From positions 1-44,915 of the forward strand of contig JANQMN010000013.1 of NCBI GenBank assembly GCA_028280065.1: DNA of 44,915 bases. The letters run 5' to 3'. Of this stretch, positions 16,886-26,255 are shown piece after piece (the first letter of the stretch is position 1; each line of letters starts with the position of its first letter). This stretch comes from Hahella sp. Lineage in GTDB: Bacteria; Pseudomonadota; Gammaproteobacteria; Pseudomonadales; Oleiphilaceae. Both the position numbers and the translations under genes were made by a program. Under the pieces are notes generated by a model. It ran no database searches, was not told the origin of the DNA, and was given only the letters and a program-made list of their open reading frames with translations.

Positions 16886-19838
16886 AGCGGCTGTCCTTCA
16901 AGGGTTTTGAATTTCTGTCGGCTGCTGTTTCGGCAGTGGTCCCGGTGTTGTCGGATTCGATAACCGGCAATGGTTTGCTGACGCGGTCTACCAGATAGCT
17001 AATGCTGCGATAGTGCATATCGCTGTGCTGAGAAAGCCCGATTTCGCAGGTTCTGCTGTTGGAAAATCCTTCTTTGCAGCCGGCTTTCCGGACTTGAAAC
17101 TTCAAGGTTTGCAGGGCACTGGCGTTTAACTCCGGATGCGAAAATCCCCGATCACCGGCGAAACCGCAGCAGGTGATATCTTCCGGGATAAACAGGGAGT
17201 CGCTACAAGCCTTGGCGATTCCGATCAGCTTTTGGGCCAATCCCATTTTTTGCGCACTGCAGGTCACGTGCAGCGCCACAGGACCTGGTTCGGGAACGAT
17301 ATTGAGAAAGGGTAGTACCTGGTCATGGATAAAGCTGAGGCTGTCGAAGATCTGCAACTCTTGGAATGCGGGGTTACCGGATAGAGCTTCGTGCAATCTG
17401 GCGGTACAGGGACTGGTATCGCAGAATATCGGATACCTGCCTTGTTCGCTGGCGTCCATGAGTGATGTCGCCAGCTGCGACGCCATATGTAATGCCTGAT
17501 CTGGAAACCCTTTGCTGTGGAACGGCATTCCACAGCACTGCTTTGCCTGTTGTTCGGGGAACAATACCTGGAATCCGGCTTTTTCCAGCAAGCGAACATT
17601 CACCGCCGCCAGACTGCCGGTTTCGTTGTCGCCCCTGGCAGGCCCCATGGTTCGTGCGGCGCAACTACCGAGATACACAACCTTCTTTGTCGATAACAAA
17701 CTGTTTTCAATGGATCCCGGCGGCATAGTGGGTGTAGCCGGCTGTGCCTTGGTCGGCAGATACGGATGCCAGATAGGTACTTTCCCGGCTGACAGTTTGT
17801 GCAATCCGCTACTGGTGGCAATTAACGCTTTGCTTCCCAGAGCGCCGTGTGCTTTGTCGGCGGCGTTTAACAGCAGGCCGGTGGACTTGGTAATCTTGTC
17901 AAAATTGTTTGCCGCCCAGACCGCTTTATTCAGATGGGATGCGTTGTTTTGCCGTCGATGGGCGCGGGTGAGATCTCCGGTATTGATCCCCACCGGGCAG
18001 CTTGTTGCGCAGAGGCCGCAGGCAGCACAGGTGGCATCACCGGCATATCGATAACTCTGCTGAAGCTGTGCCAGGAGTTCCGGGTTCTCCCTTGACGCAT
18101 CTAACCTCGCGATTTCCCGTGAGCCGGCGATGCGTTGTCTCGGCGTCAATGTTAGCTGGCGGGAAGGGCAGACGGGTTCGCAAAATCCGCATTCGATGCA
18201 TTTGTCCACCAGCGGGTCCACAGTCGGCAGGGGTTTCAGGTTTTTTAAGTGTACGTCCGGATCCTCATTGAGGATGACGCCCGGATTGAGGATATTGCCG
18301 GGATCGAATAACTGTTTGATTTTCTGCATTAACCGATAGGCATCCGGCCCCCATTCCATTTCGACGAACGGCGCCATATTTCTGCCGGTGCCATGTTCGG
18401 CTTTTAAAGAGCCGCCATATTCTCCCGCGACTAGTTCGGCAACGGCTTCCATCAATAGCCGGTAGCGTTCGATTTCCTCCTTGGAATCAAACTTTTGGGA
18501 AAACATGAAGTGCAGGTTGCCCGCCAGTGCATGACCGAAAATCAGCGCGTCCGTGTATTTGAATTTTTGGAAAAGGTTTTGCAGTTTTAAAACGCCCTCA
18601 GCCAAATGTTCCACTGGAAATGCGATATCTTCGATAACCACGGTGGATCCTGCCGGCCGCATGGCTCCCAGTGCGGGAAACAGGCCTTTGCGGACATGCC
18701 ATAGACGGGCGCATTGGTCTGCATCGGTGCTGAAGTGCAGGTCACCTAGCAACTGAAATTGCTTAAGTCTTTCTTCAATGGCGATAATCTGGGCTCTTAA
18801 ACTGGCAGGGTCACTGGCTCGGGTTTCGATTAAGAGTGCGGCTGCCTCTCCTGGCAGCATTTTAATACGGGCGGGGATACCCGGTTGCTCTTGAACGGAT
18901 TCCAGTCCCTTGCGGTCGATTAATTCCACAGCATTTACGGCAACAGATTGTAAAACGGATACCGCATTGCAGGTCTGTTGAATGTTTTCAAAGAAGACCA
19001 ATGCAGTCGCTTTATGCGGATGGTCTTCCACGGTTCGATAGGTGATTTCTGAAATAAAACCCAGCGTACCTTCGGAACCGATAAGCAGGTGGGTGAGAAT
19101 GTCGATGGGATCGGCAAAATCCAGTAATGCGTTTAAACCATAGCCGTTGGTGTTCTTCAGCCGGTATTTATGCCGAATCTTGTCACTGAGCGGAGGGTTG
19201 TCGAGCAGCATCTGGCGCAAGTCGGATAAGCCCGACAATAAATGCTTGTGGGATTGTTTGAAAAGCCGGCGGCTATCCCGGTCGCCGCTATCCAATACCG
19301 CACCGTCTGCCAGGACCACCCTTAGCGCCGTTAATGTATGGTAGCTATTGTGCCGGGTGCCACAGCACATGCCGCTGGCATTGTTAGCCGCGATACCGCC
19401 GATTTTTGCGGCGTTGATAGAGGCCGGGTCGGGGCCTATTTTCCGCTGATAAGGTACCAGGTGGTGGTTGGCGCGAGCGCCGATTACTCCGGGTTGCAAC
19501 CGGATTTTTTGGCCGCCGTCCAAGACTTCATGGTCTGTCCAGCCATCCATCACGACAAGCACAGAGTCGGTCACCGCCTGACCGGAAAGGCTGGTCCCCG
19601 CCGCACGAAAGGTCACCGGTGTCCGGTGCTTGGTTGCCAAGCAGAGCAAACTGACCAATTGGCTTTCATTGCGTATTTTCACTACGAGTTGTGGCACCAG
19701 CCGGTAGAAACTTGCGTCAGTGCCGTACGCGAGGCGCAGCAGAGGGTCGGTAACCAGCTGGTTTTTGTCGATGAATTGCTGCAGAGCGGCTTTGAAGTCG
19801 GCGAGCTTGTCGGGCATTGGATAGGCGGATTCGACCAT
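16869..19838 (-). CDS. dld: FAD/iron-sulfur D-lactate dehydrogenase, Dld-type
   Basis: A 989-residue flavoprotein. Order: FAD_binding_4 domain (residues about 35-270, with TFRAAGTSLSGQ and SGMCCGTRHN), FAD-oxidase C-terminal domain ending LKAEHGTGRNMAPF, two 4Fe-4S motifs (CIECGFCEPVCPS and CAACGLCATSCPVGI), and two CCG cysteine-rich motifs (QCCGMPFHSKGF, TCCGFAGDRGF). This is the layout of the quinone-linked D-lactate dehydrogenase found with lactate genes in Pseudomonas. It oxidises D-lactate to pyruvate at the inner membrane surface. It sits 11 bp after lutC and overlaps usp. Other 2-hydroxyacids such as 2-hydroxyglutarate are a possible alternative substrate. Confidence 0.85.
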   Translation of the reverse strand: MVESAYPMPDKLADFKAALQQFIDKNQLVTDPLLRLAYGTDASFYRLVPQLVVKIRNESQLVSLLCLATKHRTPVTFRAAGTSLSGQAVTDSVLVVMDGWTDHEVLDGGQKIRLQPGVIGARANHHLVPYQRKIGPDPASINAAKIGGIAANNASGMCCGTRHNSYHTLTALRVVLADGAVLDSGDRDSRRLFKQSHKHLLSGLSDLRQMLLDNPPLSDKIRHKYRLKNTNGYGLNALLDFADPIDILTHLLIGSEGTLGFISEITYRTVEDHPHKATALVFFENIQQTCNAVSVLQSVAVNAVELIDRKGLESVQEQPGIPARIKMLPGEAAALLIETRASDPASLRAQIIAIEERLKQFQLLGDLHFSTDADQCARLWHVRKGLFPALGAMRPAGSTVVIEDIAFPVEHLAEGVLKLQNLFQKFKYTDALIFGHALAGNLHFMFSQKFDSKEEIERYRLLMEAVAELVAGEYGGSLKAEHGTGRNMAPFVEMEWGPDAYRLMQKIKQLFDPGNILNPGVILNEDPDVHLKNLKPLPTVDPLVDKCIECGFCEPVCPSRQLTLTPRQRIAGSREIARLDASRENPELLAQLQQSYRYAGDATCAACGLCATSCPVGINTGDLTRAHRRQNNASHLNKAVWAANNFDKITKSTGLLLNAADKAHGALGSKALIATSSGLHKLSAGKVPIWHPYLPTKAQPATPTMPPGSIENSLLSTKKVVYLGSCAARTMGPARGDNETGSLAAVNVRLLEKAGFQVLFPEQQAKQCCGMPFHSKGFPDQALHMASQLATSLMDASEQGRYPIFCDTSPCTARLHEALSGNPAFQELQIFDSLSFIHDQVLPFLNIVPEPGPVALHVTCSAQKMGLAQKLIGIAKACSDSLFIPEDITCCGFAGDRGFSHPELNASALQTLKFQVRKAGCKEGFSNSRTCEIGLSQHSDMHYRSISYLVDRVSKPLPVIESDNTGTTAETAADRNSKPLKDSRYAHSD

Positions 19839-19849
19839 CTGAGTTCACC

Positions 19850-20554
19850 CTAGTTGTCTTGAATAAACAGTACGACCAGGCGTTTGGGGCCGTGTGCCCC
19901 ATAAGCAAGGGTCTGTTGGATGTCGGCGGTTTTTGACGGCCCGGATATAAGCAGCATATTGGTCGGCAGTTGAGCGAAGTGAGTTGTCTGCATGGCAGTC
20001 TGCAAGTCGGGGAATAGCCGGCTCGCTCTGACGGTCATGTAGTTCACTTCCGGCACCAGCGACAGCGTTCTCGGTTCGTCCGGACCCGTGGCTAACACCA
20101 AGGTGCCGGTATCGGAAATACCTGCAACGGCATGGGAAAGCCCTGCTTGGATTTGATTGAACATGCGGTCTTTGATTTCCTCAATCGGGATATCGAATTT
20201 CACCAGTTCAAGGCCTTTTTCTGCCAAACCTGTAAGCGAACGATTGTTCGAATGCCCTGGGGCGTACAGCAACGGGTCAATTTGCTTATCCGACAAATCC
20301 TGCGCCAAAGCCTCTTGCCAATTCGCACCAGTGGTAGAGATGACTTCGGTATGCGCTGCTTGTAGCTTTGCCAGAAATCCCTCTTGGTCGGCGGGAGACT
20401 TGGCTGCTGGGGTCATATCGCCTCCATCCTTCTCAGAATGCGCCTGCTTTGTCGGTTTTACCGGCTGATAGCGTTGTAACCGGTGCAGAATAGCTTGTTT
20501 GGCTTGACTGTTTCGTTCTGGATTGGGTTGCGACAAGTCATGGGTGCTATTCAT
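19850..20554 (-). CDS. lutC: LutC-type lactate utilisation protein (LUD domain)
   Basis: A 234-residue protein from the ATG at 20554; a longer frame to 20656 would overlap lutB by over 100 bp and is rejected. The first 80 residues are polar. The LUD (LutC/YkgG) domain follows, with GISDTGTLVLATGPDEPRTLSLV and the C-terminal LLISGPSKTADIQQTLAYGAHGP, both typical of the family. LutA, LutB and LutC together form the iron-sulfur L-lactate oxidation system first described in Bacillus. The start overlaps the lutB stop by 8 bp. Confidence 0.9.
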   Translation of the reverse strand: MNSTHDLSQPNPERNSQAKQAILHRLQRYQPVKPTKQAHSEKDGGDMTPAAKSPADQEGFLAKLQAAHTEVISTTGANWQEALAQDLSDKQIDPLLYAPGHSNNRSLTGLAEKGLELVKFDIPIEEIKDRMFNQIQAGLSHAVAGISDTGTLVLATGPDEPRTLSLVPEVNYMTVRASRLFPDLQTAMQTTHFAQLPTNMLLISGPSKTADIQQTLAYGAHGPKRLVVLFIQDN

Positions 20555-22007
20555 AGTTTTTCTCCAAATGCTTCTTCGCCAACTCATGAAGTGATTCAGC
20601 CGCCGGCCGGGGTGCCGTTCGATACTCCGTCCATGCGCCGAGTTTTCTTGGGGCAAGCAGTCGAAATCTACCCGCCGCCCGAAGAAATAGCCGGTATAGC
20701 TTGGGTGAGGTCGATAACCATGCCCACAACCGCCAGCTTATGGCTTCCAGTGTCTTACGCTGTGATCCTTTGCCCGGAGTTTGGGAGGTGGCGGTCAAAT
20801 CGTTGCCTTCGTGGCGTAACCGGCGAATCAGGTCCGGTAATGGGATATTCACCGGACAGGCATCCCGGCAAGCGCCATTCAGCGAACAGGCTTGGGTAAG
20901 CGCACCGGATTTTTCGATTCCCCAAAGCTGGGGGCTGACTACCTGGCCAATCGGACCCGGATAGGTGGAGCCGTAGGCATGGCCGCCAATGCGGCTGTAT
21001 ACCGGACAGTGATTCATACAGGCGCCGCAACGGATACAGCGCAGGGTTTGCTGTAATTGTTGGTCTGCGTATATACGCGAACGGCCGTTATCCAGTAATA
21101 CGACATGGACTTCCCTTGGCCCGTCCGGTTCATTCGTTTGACGGGGCCCGTTGATCATATTGAAATAGGTGGTAATCTCCTGGCCGGTGGCGGAACGGGT
21201 CAGCAAGCGCAATAGGGGAGGGATGTCCTGCAAGGTCTCCACAACCTTTTCAATGCCACAGAGAGCAATGTGCACCGGTGGAATGGTAGTGCTCATTCTG
21301 CCGTTACCCTCGTTTTCCACCAGGCAAAGGGTACCGGTTTCGGCAACGGCAAAATTCACACCGGACAGTCCGACGTCTGCTTCGGCAAATTTTTCCCGCA
21401 ATATCTGACGGCCGATGCCGATCAGTTTGTCCACATCTTCGGTATAATCCACGCCTACCTTTTGTTCAAACAGCTTGGCGATTTGCTGTTTGTTTTTGTG
21501 GATCGCCGGCATGATGATATGGGAAGGCTGGGATTGGTCGAGTTGGACGATGTATTCGCCCATATCTGTCTCGAGCGCTTCGATTCCGTGCGCTTCCAGA
21601 AAATGATTCAGCCCGGTTTCTTCGGATGCCATGGATTTGCCTTTCACCATGCGTTTGGCGTTGTGCGATTGCATGATGCCGAGAATGATCTCGTTGGCTT
21701 GATCGGCGGTTTCCGCCCAGTGAACGCGGACCCCGTTGGTCGTGGCAGCCGCTTCAAACTGTTCAAGCAACTCAGGTAACTTTTGCAGACAGCGATGTCG
21801 AATCGCCTCTCCCTCACTGCGCCAGGCGTCAAATTCCGCGGCATCGGGAAGCACGGATGCCCGTTTTGCGGTGAGAAAATCCATGGCGCCTCGGAAGTTG
21901 GACCGCAATTCCTGATCTTGCAGCGCTTCCTGAATCCGGCTTTGCAAGTCTTTGGTTTCTGCCACCCGAAGTTCTTTGTGCATCGTTGTCGCTCTTGGGG
22001 TTGTCAT
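20547..22007 (-). CDS. lutB: LutB-type iron-sulfur lactate utilisation protein
   Basis: A 486-residue protein. The N-terminal two thirds is a LUD domain (VKGKSMASEETGLNHFLEAH, then GVNFAVAETGTLCLVENEGN). It is followed by a ferredoxin-like pair of Cys clusters, CIRCGACMNHCPVYSRIGG and CSLNGACRDACPVNI, and a DUF3390-like tail (WRLWAWLSTSPKLYRL). It carries electrons from L-lactate oxidation within the LutABC complex. The start overlaps the lutA stop as ATGA, giving translational coupling. Confidence 0.93.
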   Translation of the reverse strand: MTTPRATTMHKELRVAETKDLQSRIQEALQDQELRSNFRGAMDFLTAKRASVLPDAAEFDAWRSEGEAIRHRCLQKLPELLEQFEAAATTNGVRVHWAETADQANEIILGIMQSHNAKRMVKGKSMASEETGLNHFLEAHGIEALETDMGEYIVQLDQSQPSHIIMPAIHKNKQQIAKLFEQKVGVDYTEDVDKLIGIGRQILREKFAEADVGLSGVNFAVAETGTLCLVENEGNGRMSTTIPPVHIALCGIEKVVETLQDIPPLLRLLTRSATGQEITTYFNMINGPRQTNEPDGPREVHVVLLDNGRSRIYADQQLQQTLRCIRCGACMNHCPVYSRIGGHAYGSTYPGPIGQVVSPQLWGIEKSGALTQACSLNGACRDACPVNIPLPDLIRRLRHEGNDLTATSQTPGKGSQRKTLEAISWRLWAWLSTSPKLYRLFLRAAGRFRLLAPRKLGAWTEYRTAPRPAAESLHELAKKHLEKNYE

Positions 22008-22789
22008 TGGGTGCGTTCCCAGAGGAAGGTAGCAAGGTGTTTTGCCGGCAGTTTATCCTTGCGTTTTTCCAGCGCGCCACTGATATTCATCATGCAGCCG
22101 CAGTCGCCGGTCACCAGCAATTCCGCCCTGGTGTTGACCAGGCTGTCGCACTTGTCTTGCACCATGGCATTGGAAATGGCCGGAGATTTCACGGCAAAGG
22201 TACCGCCGAAGCCACAACATTCATGGCCGCGCTCTTGGGTCATATGGGAGACGTTTCGGAGTTGGCCAATGAGCTGGTTACCGCAATCGGCGACTTTGGC
22301 ATGGCGTTGCGCACTGCAACTGTGGTGGGCCACGACTTTTACCGGTTGACCCTTGTCTTGGAGCTGTACTTTGCAAACATGCACCAGGAACTCGGTCAGT
22401 TCGAAGGTTCTGGCAGCGAACTCCGCAGCCGCGGACTCCAGCGGAGTAGCTTTGAACAACTCCGGGTAATGCCGGCGAATCATGCCGGCGCAGGAGGCAG
22501 AAGGCACGACAATTGGCAGATTCTCGGGAAAGGCGTCTATCTGGGCGGCCGCAACGGTTTGGCTTTCCTTATCGTAGCCCGAATTGAATGCGGGTTGACC
22601 GCAGCAGGATTGTCGTTCCGGGTAGATGACCTGAACCCCTTCCCGTTCCAGCAGCTGTATGCCATGTAATCCGGCCTCCGGATAAAACAGATCGATCAGG
22701 CAGGTGCCGAAGTAATACACCTGGTTCGGCTTCGGCGGATATCGCCGCACTTCAGACCCTGAAGTATGAGTATTCAATCTTGCATTCAT
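22004..22789 (-). CDS. lutA: LutA-type Fe-S oxidoreductase (CCG domains)
   Basis: A 261-residue protein with two cysteine-rich CCG domains, seen as SCCGQPAFNSGY and ECCGFGGTFAVK, each preceded by a conserved Cys-bearing strand (YYFGTCLIDLFYPEAG, VAHHSCSAQRHAKV). This is the LutA/GlpC-like arrangement that binds an unusual iron-sulfur cluster. The first roughly 15 residues (TSGSEVRRYPP) are probably flexible. It follows dctM by about 100 bp in the same operon, tying lactate uptake to its oxidation. Confidence 0.92.
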   Translation of the reverse strand: MNARLNTHTSGSEVRRYPPKPNQVYYFGTCLIDLFYPEAGLHGIQLLEREGVQVIYPERQSCCGQPAFNSGYDKESQTVAAAQIDAFPENLPIVVPSASCAGMIRRHYPELFKATPLESAAAEFAARTFELTEFLVHVCKVQLQDKGQPVKVVAHHSCSAQRHAKVADCGNQLIGQLRNVSHMTQERGHECCGFGGTFAVKSPAISNAMVQDKCDSLVNTRAELLVTGDCGCMMNISGALEKRKDKLPAKHLATFLWERTQ

Positions 22790-22888
22790 GCTAATTCTCT
22801 GTGCCCTTAATGTAGATTTGCCGATTTTTGTCCATATCCAAGTCTGTTGAAATTACCGCAGATTTTCATGGGTCGCCAGGTCTGAGCG

Positions 22889-24274
22889 TCACTGGTAGGC
22901 AATGGCAGGCAGCCAGGTAACCAACTGCGGCAGCATGGCAATAATCAGCAAGCCGACCAGCTGTAAGACGATAAAGGGAATCACGCCCCTATATATTTCT
23001 GCCAGTCTGACTTGCGGCGGACAAACCCCTTTTAAATAGAACAGTGAAAAGCCCATGGGAGGGGTTAAAAAAGAGGTTTGCAATGCCACGGCAACCAGCA
23101 TCACAAACCAAACCAGTTCGGGATTATCCACGACGCCGTAACCATTGATATCCAGGCCAAGGCTGCTAATGACAGGAGCCACCAAGGGCAGAATGATGAG
23201 CGTGATTTCAATCCAGTCGAGGAAGAATCCCAAGAGAAAGATGATTCCCAAGATAAAGGCGATGATGCCGTAGGGTCCAAAAGGTAAGCCGGTCAGCAAC
23301 CCTTCGATAAATTCGTCGCCGCCCAACTCTCTAAGTACCAGGGCAAAACAGGTCGCCCCGATAAAGATGGCGAAAATATAGGCCGTGGTGTTGTAGCTTC
23401 CGGTCAATACCTCTTTAAACACTTTGAAGTTCAGTTTTTTGTTGTACCAGGCCAAGAGAATAGCGCCAAGCGCGCCTACGCCGCTGGCTTCCGTCGGTGT
23501 GGCTATGCCCGCGAAGATCGAGCCCAATACGGCAATGATCAAGGCCACGGTAGGCAGTACGTCGCGCAGGACGTTTAGTAAAGTTTTCCAAGATATCGGT
23601 GCCGCGTCTTGGGGTATAGGCATAACTTCAGGTTTAACAATGCCAAGGATAAGAATGTAGCTGATGTATAAGATCCCCAGTAACAATCCGGGAAAAACCG
23701 CGCCCATAAACAGGTCGCCGACGGACAGGGCTAACTGGTCCGCCATTATCACCAACATGATGGATGGCGGAATCAGAATGCCCAGTGTTCCGGAACTGGC
23801 AATCACGCCGAGAGCGAGAGAAGTCTGATAGTTCTGCCGTTGCATGGTGCCGAGCGACAAAAGCCCGAGCAAAACGACAGATGCACCGACTATACCGGTC
23901 GACGCTGCCAAAATAATGCCGATCATTATCACCGTGATGGCTAAACCGCCGCGCACCCGCCCGAACAGCTCCTGCATGGACTTCATCAAGCGTTCCGCGA
24001 CACCGGAACGGTCCAACATGATTCCCATGAATATGAACATAGGCAATGCCACCAGTACCCAGTTGTCCATCACTTTGTAAAGGCGGTTAACCACCAGCCC
24101 CAACGTATTGAAGTCCAATCCGGTTGCCGTACCCATGTAGGTATCCGTTACAAAACCGACGCCGGCAAAGATTACCCCGATGCCGCCGAGAACATAGGCC
24201 ACCGGATAACCGGTAAATAGTAATGCGATGAAACTGCAGAACATGGCGACGACGAGGATCTCGTTAATACTCAT
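22889..24274 (-). CDS. dctM: TRAP transporter large permease DctM
   Basis: A 461-residue membrane protein of the DctM family, the ion-coupled transport channel of a TRAP system. About 12 hydrophobic segments are visible, with family landmarks VALPMFIFMGIMLDRSGVAERL near the N-terminus and FLLGFFLDWIEITLIILPLVAPV and LQTSFLTPPMGFSLFYLKGV near the C-terminus. It is separated from dctQ by a single base. The binding protein and downstream genes point to lactate or a related monocarboxylate. Confidence 0.94.
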   Translation of the reverse strand: MSINEILVVAMFCSFIALLFTGYPVAYVLGGIGVIFAGVGFVTDTYMGTATGLDFNTLGLVVNRLYKVMDNWVLVALPMFIFMGIMLDRSGVAERLMKSMQELFGRVRGGLAITVIMIGIILAASTGIVGASVVLLGLLSLGTMQRQNYQTSLALGVIASSGTLGILIPPSIMLVIMADQLALSVGDLFMGAVFPGLLLGILYISYILILGIVKPEVMPIPQDAAPISWKTLLNVLRDVLPTVALIIAVLGSIFAGIATPTEASGVGALGAILLAWYNKKLNFKVFKEVLTGSYNTTAYIFAIFIGATCFALVLRELGGDEFIEGLLTGLPFGPYGIIAFILGIIFLLGFFLDWIEITLIILPLVAPVISSLGLDINGYGVVDNPELVWFVMLVAVALQTSFLTPPMGFSLFYLKGVCPPQVRLAEIYRGVIPFIVLQLVGLLIIAMLPQLVTWLPAIAYQ

Positions 24275-24275
24275 T

Positions 24276-24794
24276 TCAGGCCCCCCGCGTCAGCAAAATG
24301 ATTTCCCGCAGTAAGCGGGACAACGCCGCGAGGAACAACATGGCAAAGCTGATCGGGATCACCGATTTAATCAGCCAGCGATAGGGAAGGCCGGTTGGCG
24401 CATCCGAGCGCTCGTTAATGCGGAAAGAGTCGGCAACGAAATCCAGGCTGTGGATAAAGATAACCGCGATAAAGGGCATCAACAGCAGCAGTATGCCCAG
24501 AATCTCAAAAATACGCTGGGTTTTTCTCGACAGCCTGGTATGCAGTAAATCCACCCGGATGTGACTGTTGGTGGCTTGGGCATAGGAAATACCGAACATT
24601 ACCCCGACGGCATAAAGGTGCCACTGCAGCTCTTCCAGGACCACTAGTCCTCTGGCAAAACCATAGCGTAGAACTACCTGTAATATGATCACGGCCACCA
24701 GCAGCGCATAGCACCAGGCTATCCAACTGCCTGTCTTCAAGATAAATTTGTCAATCAGGTCCGCTGTGAAGACCTTCGGCATTTTCTCAGACAC
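24276..24794 (-). CDS. dctQ: TRAP transporter small permease DctQ
   Basis: A 172-residue protein with four membrane segments: WIAWCYALLVAVIILQVVLRY, the LQWHLYAVGVMFGISYA segment, ILLLLMPFIAVIFIHSL and SFAMLFLAALSRL. The HIRVDLL element after the second segment is characteristic of DctQ. It supports the large subunit DctM in the inner membrane. It lies 99 bp after dctP, with a hairpin in the gap. Confidence 0.92.
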   Translation of the reverse strand: MSEKMPKVFTADLIDKFILKTGSWIAWCYALLVAVIILQVVLRYGFARGLVVLEELQWHLYAVGVMFGISYAQATNSHIRVDLLHTRLSRKTQRIFEILGILLLLMPFIAVIFIHSLDFVADSFRINERSDAPTGLPYRWLIKSVIPISFAMLFLAALSRLLREIILLTRGA

Positions 24795-24845
24795 GAGGCG
24801 CTCCTCCGTTTCCGGATGGCTGGATAAGTTGGGGAGGTTGAAACC

Positions 24846-24881
24846 AACGGGAAGCCGGTTAGGTAGTACAGACTTCCCGTT
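24846..24881. promoter_or_regulatory. Stem-loop between dctP and dctQ
   Basis: A perfect 9-bp inverted repeat (AACGGGAAG at 24846-24854, CTTCCCGTT at 24873-24881) with an 18-nt loop lies 12 bp after the dctP stop. There is no T-run. As with the liv stem-loop, it probably stabilises the binding-protein message or attenuates readthrough, giving excess DctP over permease. Function is inferred from position. Confidence 0.6.
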
Positions 24882-24893
24882 CGTTAGATTTGC

Positions 24894-25997
24894 CTAGCCG
24901 TTACGGGGAAGGAAGGCGTATTTTTCCCACCGGTCATAGCCGGTCCGAAACTCTTCCATGTCGCTCCAGGCCTTTTTGAAGAAAGGATCTTTCTGCACTT
25001 CCTCCTCTATCACTCGGTCCCAGGTGGATCTAAAGGTGTCGAGCATCTGGTCGTTCCAGTACCGAATATGCACGCCATTTTCAGCCTCGTTTTTGGCCAT
25101 TACCGTAAACTGCATGGATTCGCCCTCAGCCAGGGAGTTCGCCATGGATGCCATGCAAGTGGTTTCAATCAGGGACTGTTGGGTTCTACTGAAGCTTTGC
25201 CATTCGTCTTTATTGATAAGCAGCTCGAATACGGTGGCTTGTTGATGCCAACCAGGGAAGTAGTTGTATTTGACGACCTTGTGCAGACCCAAGCGCTGGT
25301 CGATGGCCGGCTGGGAAAACTCGGTGGCATCCAGTGCGCCTTTCTCCAATGCCGGGAAGATCTCGCCGCCCGGAAGCAGGCTGGTGGATACCCCGAGTTC
25401 TTCCATCACTTTCGCGCCCAAACCCATGAACCGCATGCGCAGACCTTTTAAGTCTTCCGGGCTTTCAATCGGTTTGCTGAACCACCCGGACGTTTCCGGC
25501 GAAATTATGGCGCAGGGGATGACTTTCACGTTATAGCCGGCCTGGTCGTACATTTCCTGGTATAACTTACCGCCATTGCCGTAGTTCAGCCATGCCAGGT
25601 ATTCCGGTGCTTCCGGGCCGAAGGGTACCGCGGAAAAAAGCGGAGCGGCGGGAATTTTGCCCGCCCAATAGGCGGCAGTCGTGTAACCGGCATTAACCTT
25701 TCCGCTGGAAACCGATTCCAGGATTTCAAAAGGCGCGACGAGTTTTCCCGGTTCGTAGATTTTCATTTTGACCGAGCCACCGCTGGCGGTTTCCAGGTGA
25801 TCCTTAATCCACAGCGCCGGAGATCCTAAGGCAGGTAACGTCGTTGCAAAAGCGACGGGAACTTTTAACAGAATGTCTTTCTGTTCAGAGGTGGTTGGCT
25901 GAGCTGTGGCGTTGGAAGTGCTGGGTTGACATGCCGTTAGATTTGCAAGTCCCATGGCCACTGCGATTGTTGCGCCGATGGCTGTAATGGATTTCAT
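24894..25997 (-). CDS. dctP: TRAP transporter substrate-binding protein (lactate/keto-acid type)
   Basis: A 367-residue binding protein from the ATG at 25997, which has AGGAG 7 nt upstream; a GTG frame to 26069 is rejected. The N-terminus is a lipoprotein signal ending LTAC before QPSTS, so the protein is probably membrane-tethered. The body matches the TakP-like DctP subgroup: LPGGEIFPALEKGALDATEF, then RLGLHKVVKYNYFPGWHQ. Known members of that subgroup bind 2-oxo acids or lactate, which suits the downstream lut/dld genes. It is the first gene of the operon. Substrate identity is inferred from context and subgroup. Confidence 0.87.
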   Translation of the reverse strand: MKSITAIGATIAVAMGLANLTACQPSTSNATAQPTTSEQKDILLKVPVAFATTLPALGSPALWIKDHLETASGGSVKMKIYEPGKLVAPFEILESVSSGKVNAGYTTAAYWAGKIPAAPLFSAVPFGPEAPEYLAWLNYGNGGKLYQEMYDQAGYNVKVIPCAIISPETSGWFSKPIESPEDLKGLRMRFMGLGAKVMEELGVSTSLLPGGEIFPALEKGALDATEFSQPAIDQRLGLHKVVKYNYFPGWHQQATVFELLINKDEWQSFSRTQQSLIETTCMASMANSLAEGESMQFTVMAKNEAENGVHIRYWNDQMLDTFRSTWDRVIEEEVQKDPFFKKAWSDMEEFRTGYDRWEKYAFLPRNG

Positions 25998-26075
25998 AGT
26001 GACTCCTACTTGAATTGTTTTTGTTACAGGGTCGTACTTCGGACTGCTCGTATGTAATGGGCTAACCAAATTTAT

Positions 26076-26092
26076 AATTGGTCATACCAATT
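26076..26092. promoter_or_regulatory. PdhR box 1 (operator)
   Basis: A perfect palindrome, AATTGGT-CAT-ACCAATT, contains the E. coli PdhR consensus ATTGGT-NNN-ACCAAT without mismatch. It lies 79 bp before dctP and about 12 bp downstream of the expected start of transcription, where a bound repressor would block the polymerase. Confidence 0.85.
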
Positions 26093-26110
26093 TACCAAGG
26101 TATGTTTTTC

Positions 26111-26139
26111 AACCTAATCCATCTTGGTGCTACTGTCAA
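26111..26139 (-). promoter_or_regulatory. Candidate promoter of the lactate operon
   Basis: Read leftward, a perfect TTGACA (26139-26134) is followed after 17 bp by TAGGTT (26116-26111). The -35 is ideal and the -10 is poor (three of six). The predicted start near 26104 places PdhR box 1 just inside the transcript. The long gap from there to the dctP start codon would be a leader of about 107 nt. Confidence 0.45.
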
Positions 26140-26240
26140 TCGATAATTGCGCAAAAATTGTCCATGCCAGGTAAAAATAGACTATAGTTGTAAGTGGCTT
26201 GAATATAGAGCTTGCATCGGTTGTTTTTTGGCGAGAGAAA

Positions 26241-26255
26241 ATTGGTAATACCAAT
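26241..26255. promoter_or_regulatory. PdhR box 2 (operator)
   Basis: A second perfect ATTGGT-AAT-ACCAAT palindrome. Its centre is 164 bp from that of box 1 and about 300 bp before pdhR. The spacing of two operators on either side of the promoter is like the two LldR operators of E. coli lldPRD, suggesting looping or dual control of the divergent pdhR promoter. Confidence 0.85.

Noticed and set aside
19850-20656. Longer LutC from 20656
   Set aside because: It would overlap lutB by more than 100 bp, and the extra residues are not LutC-like.
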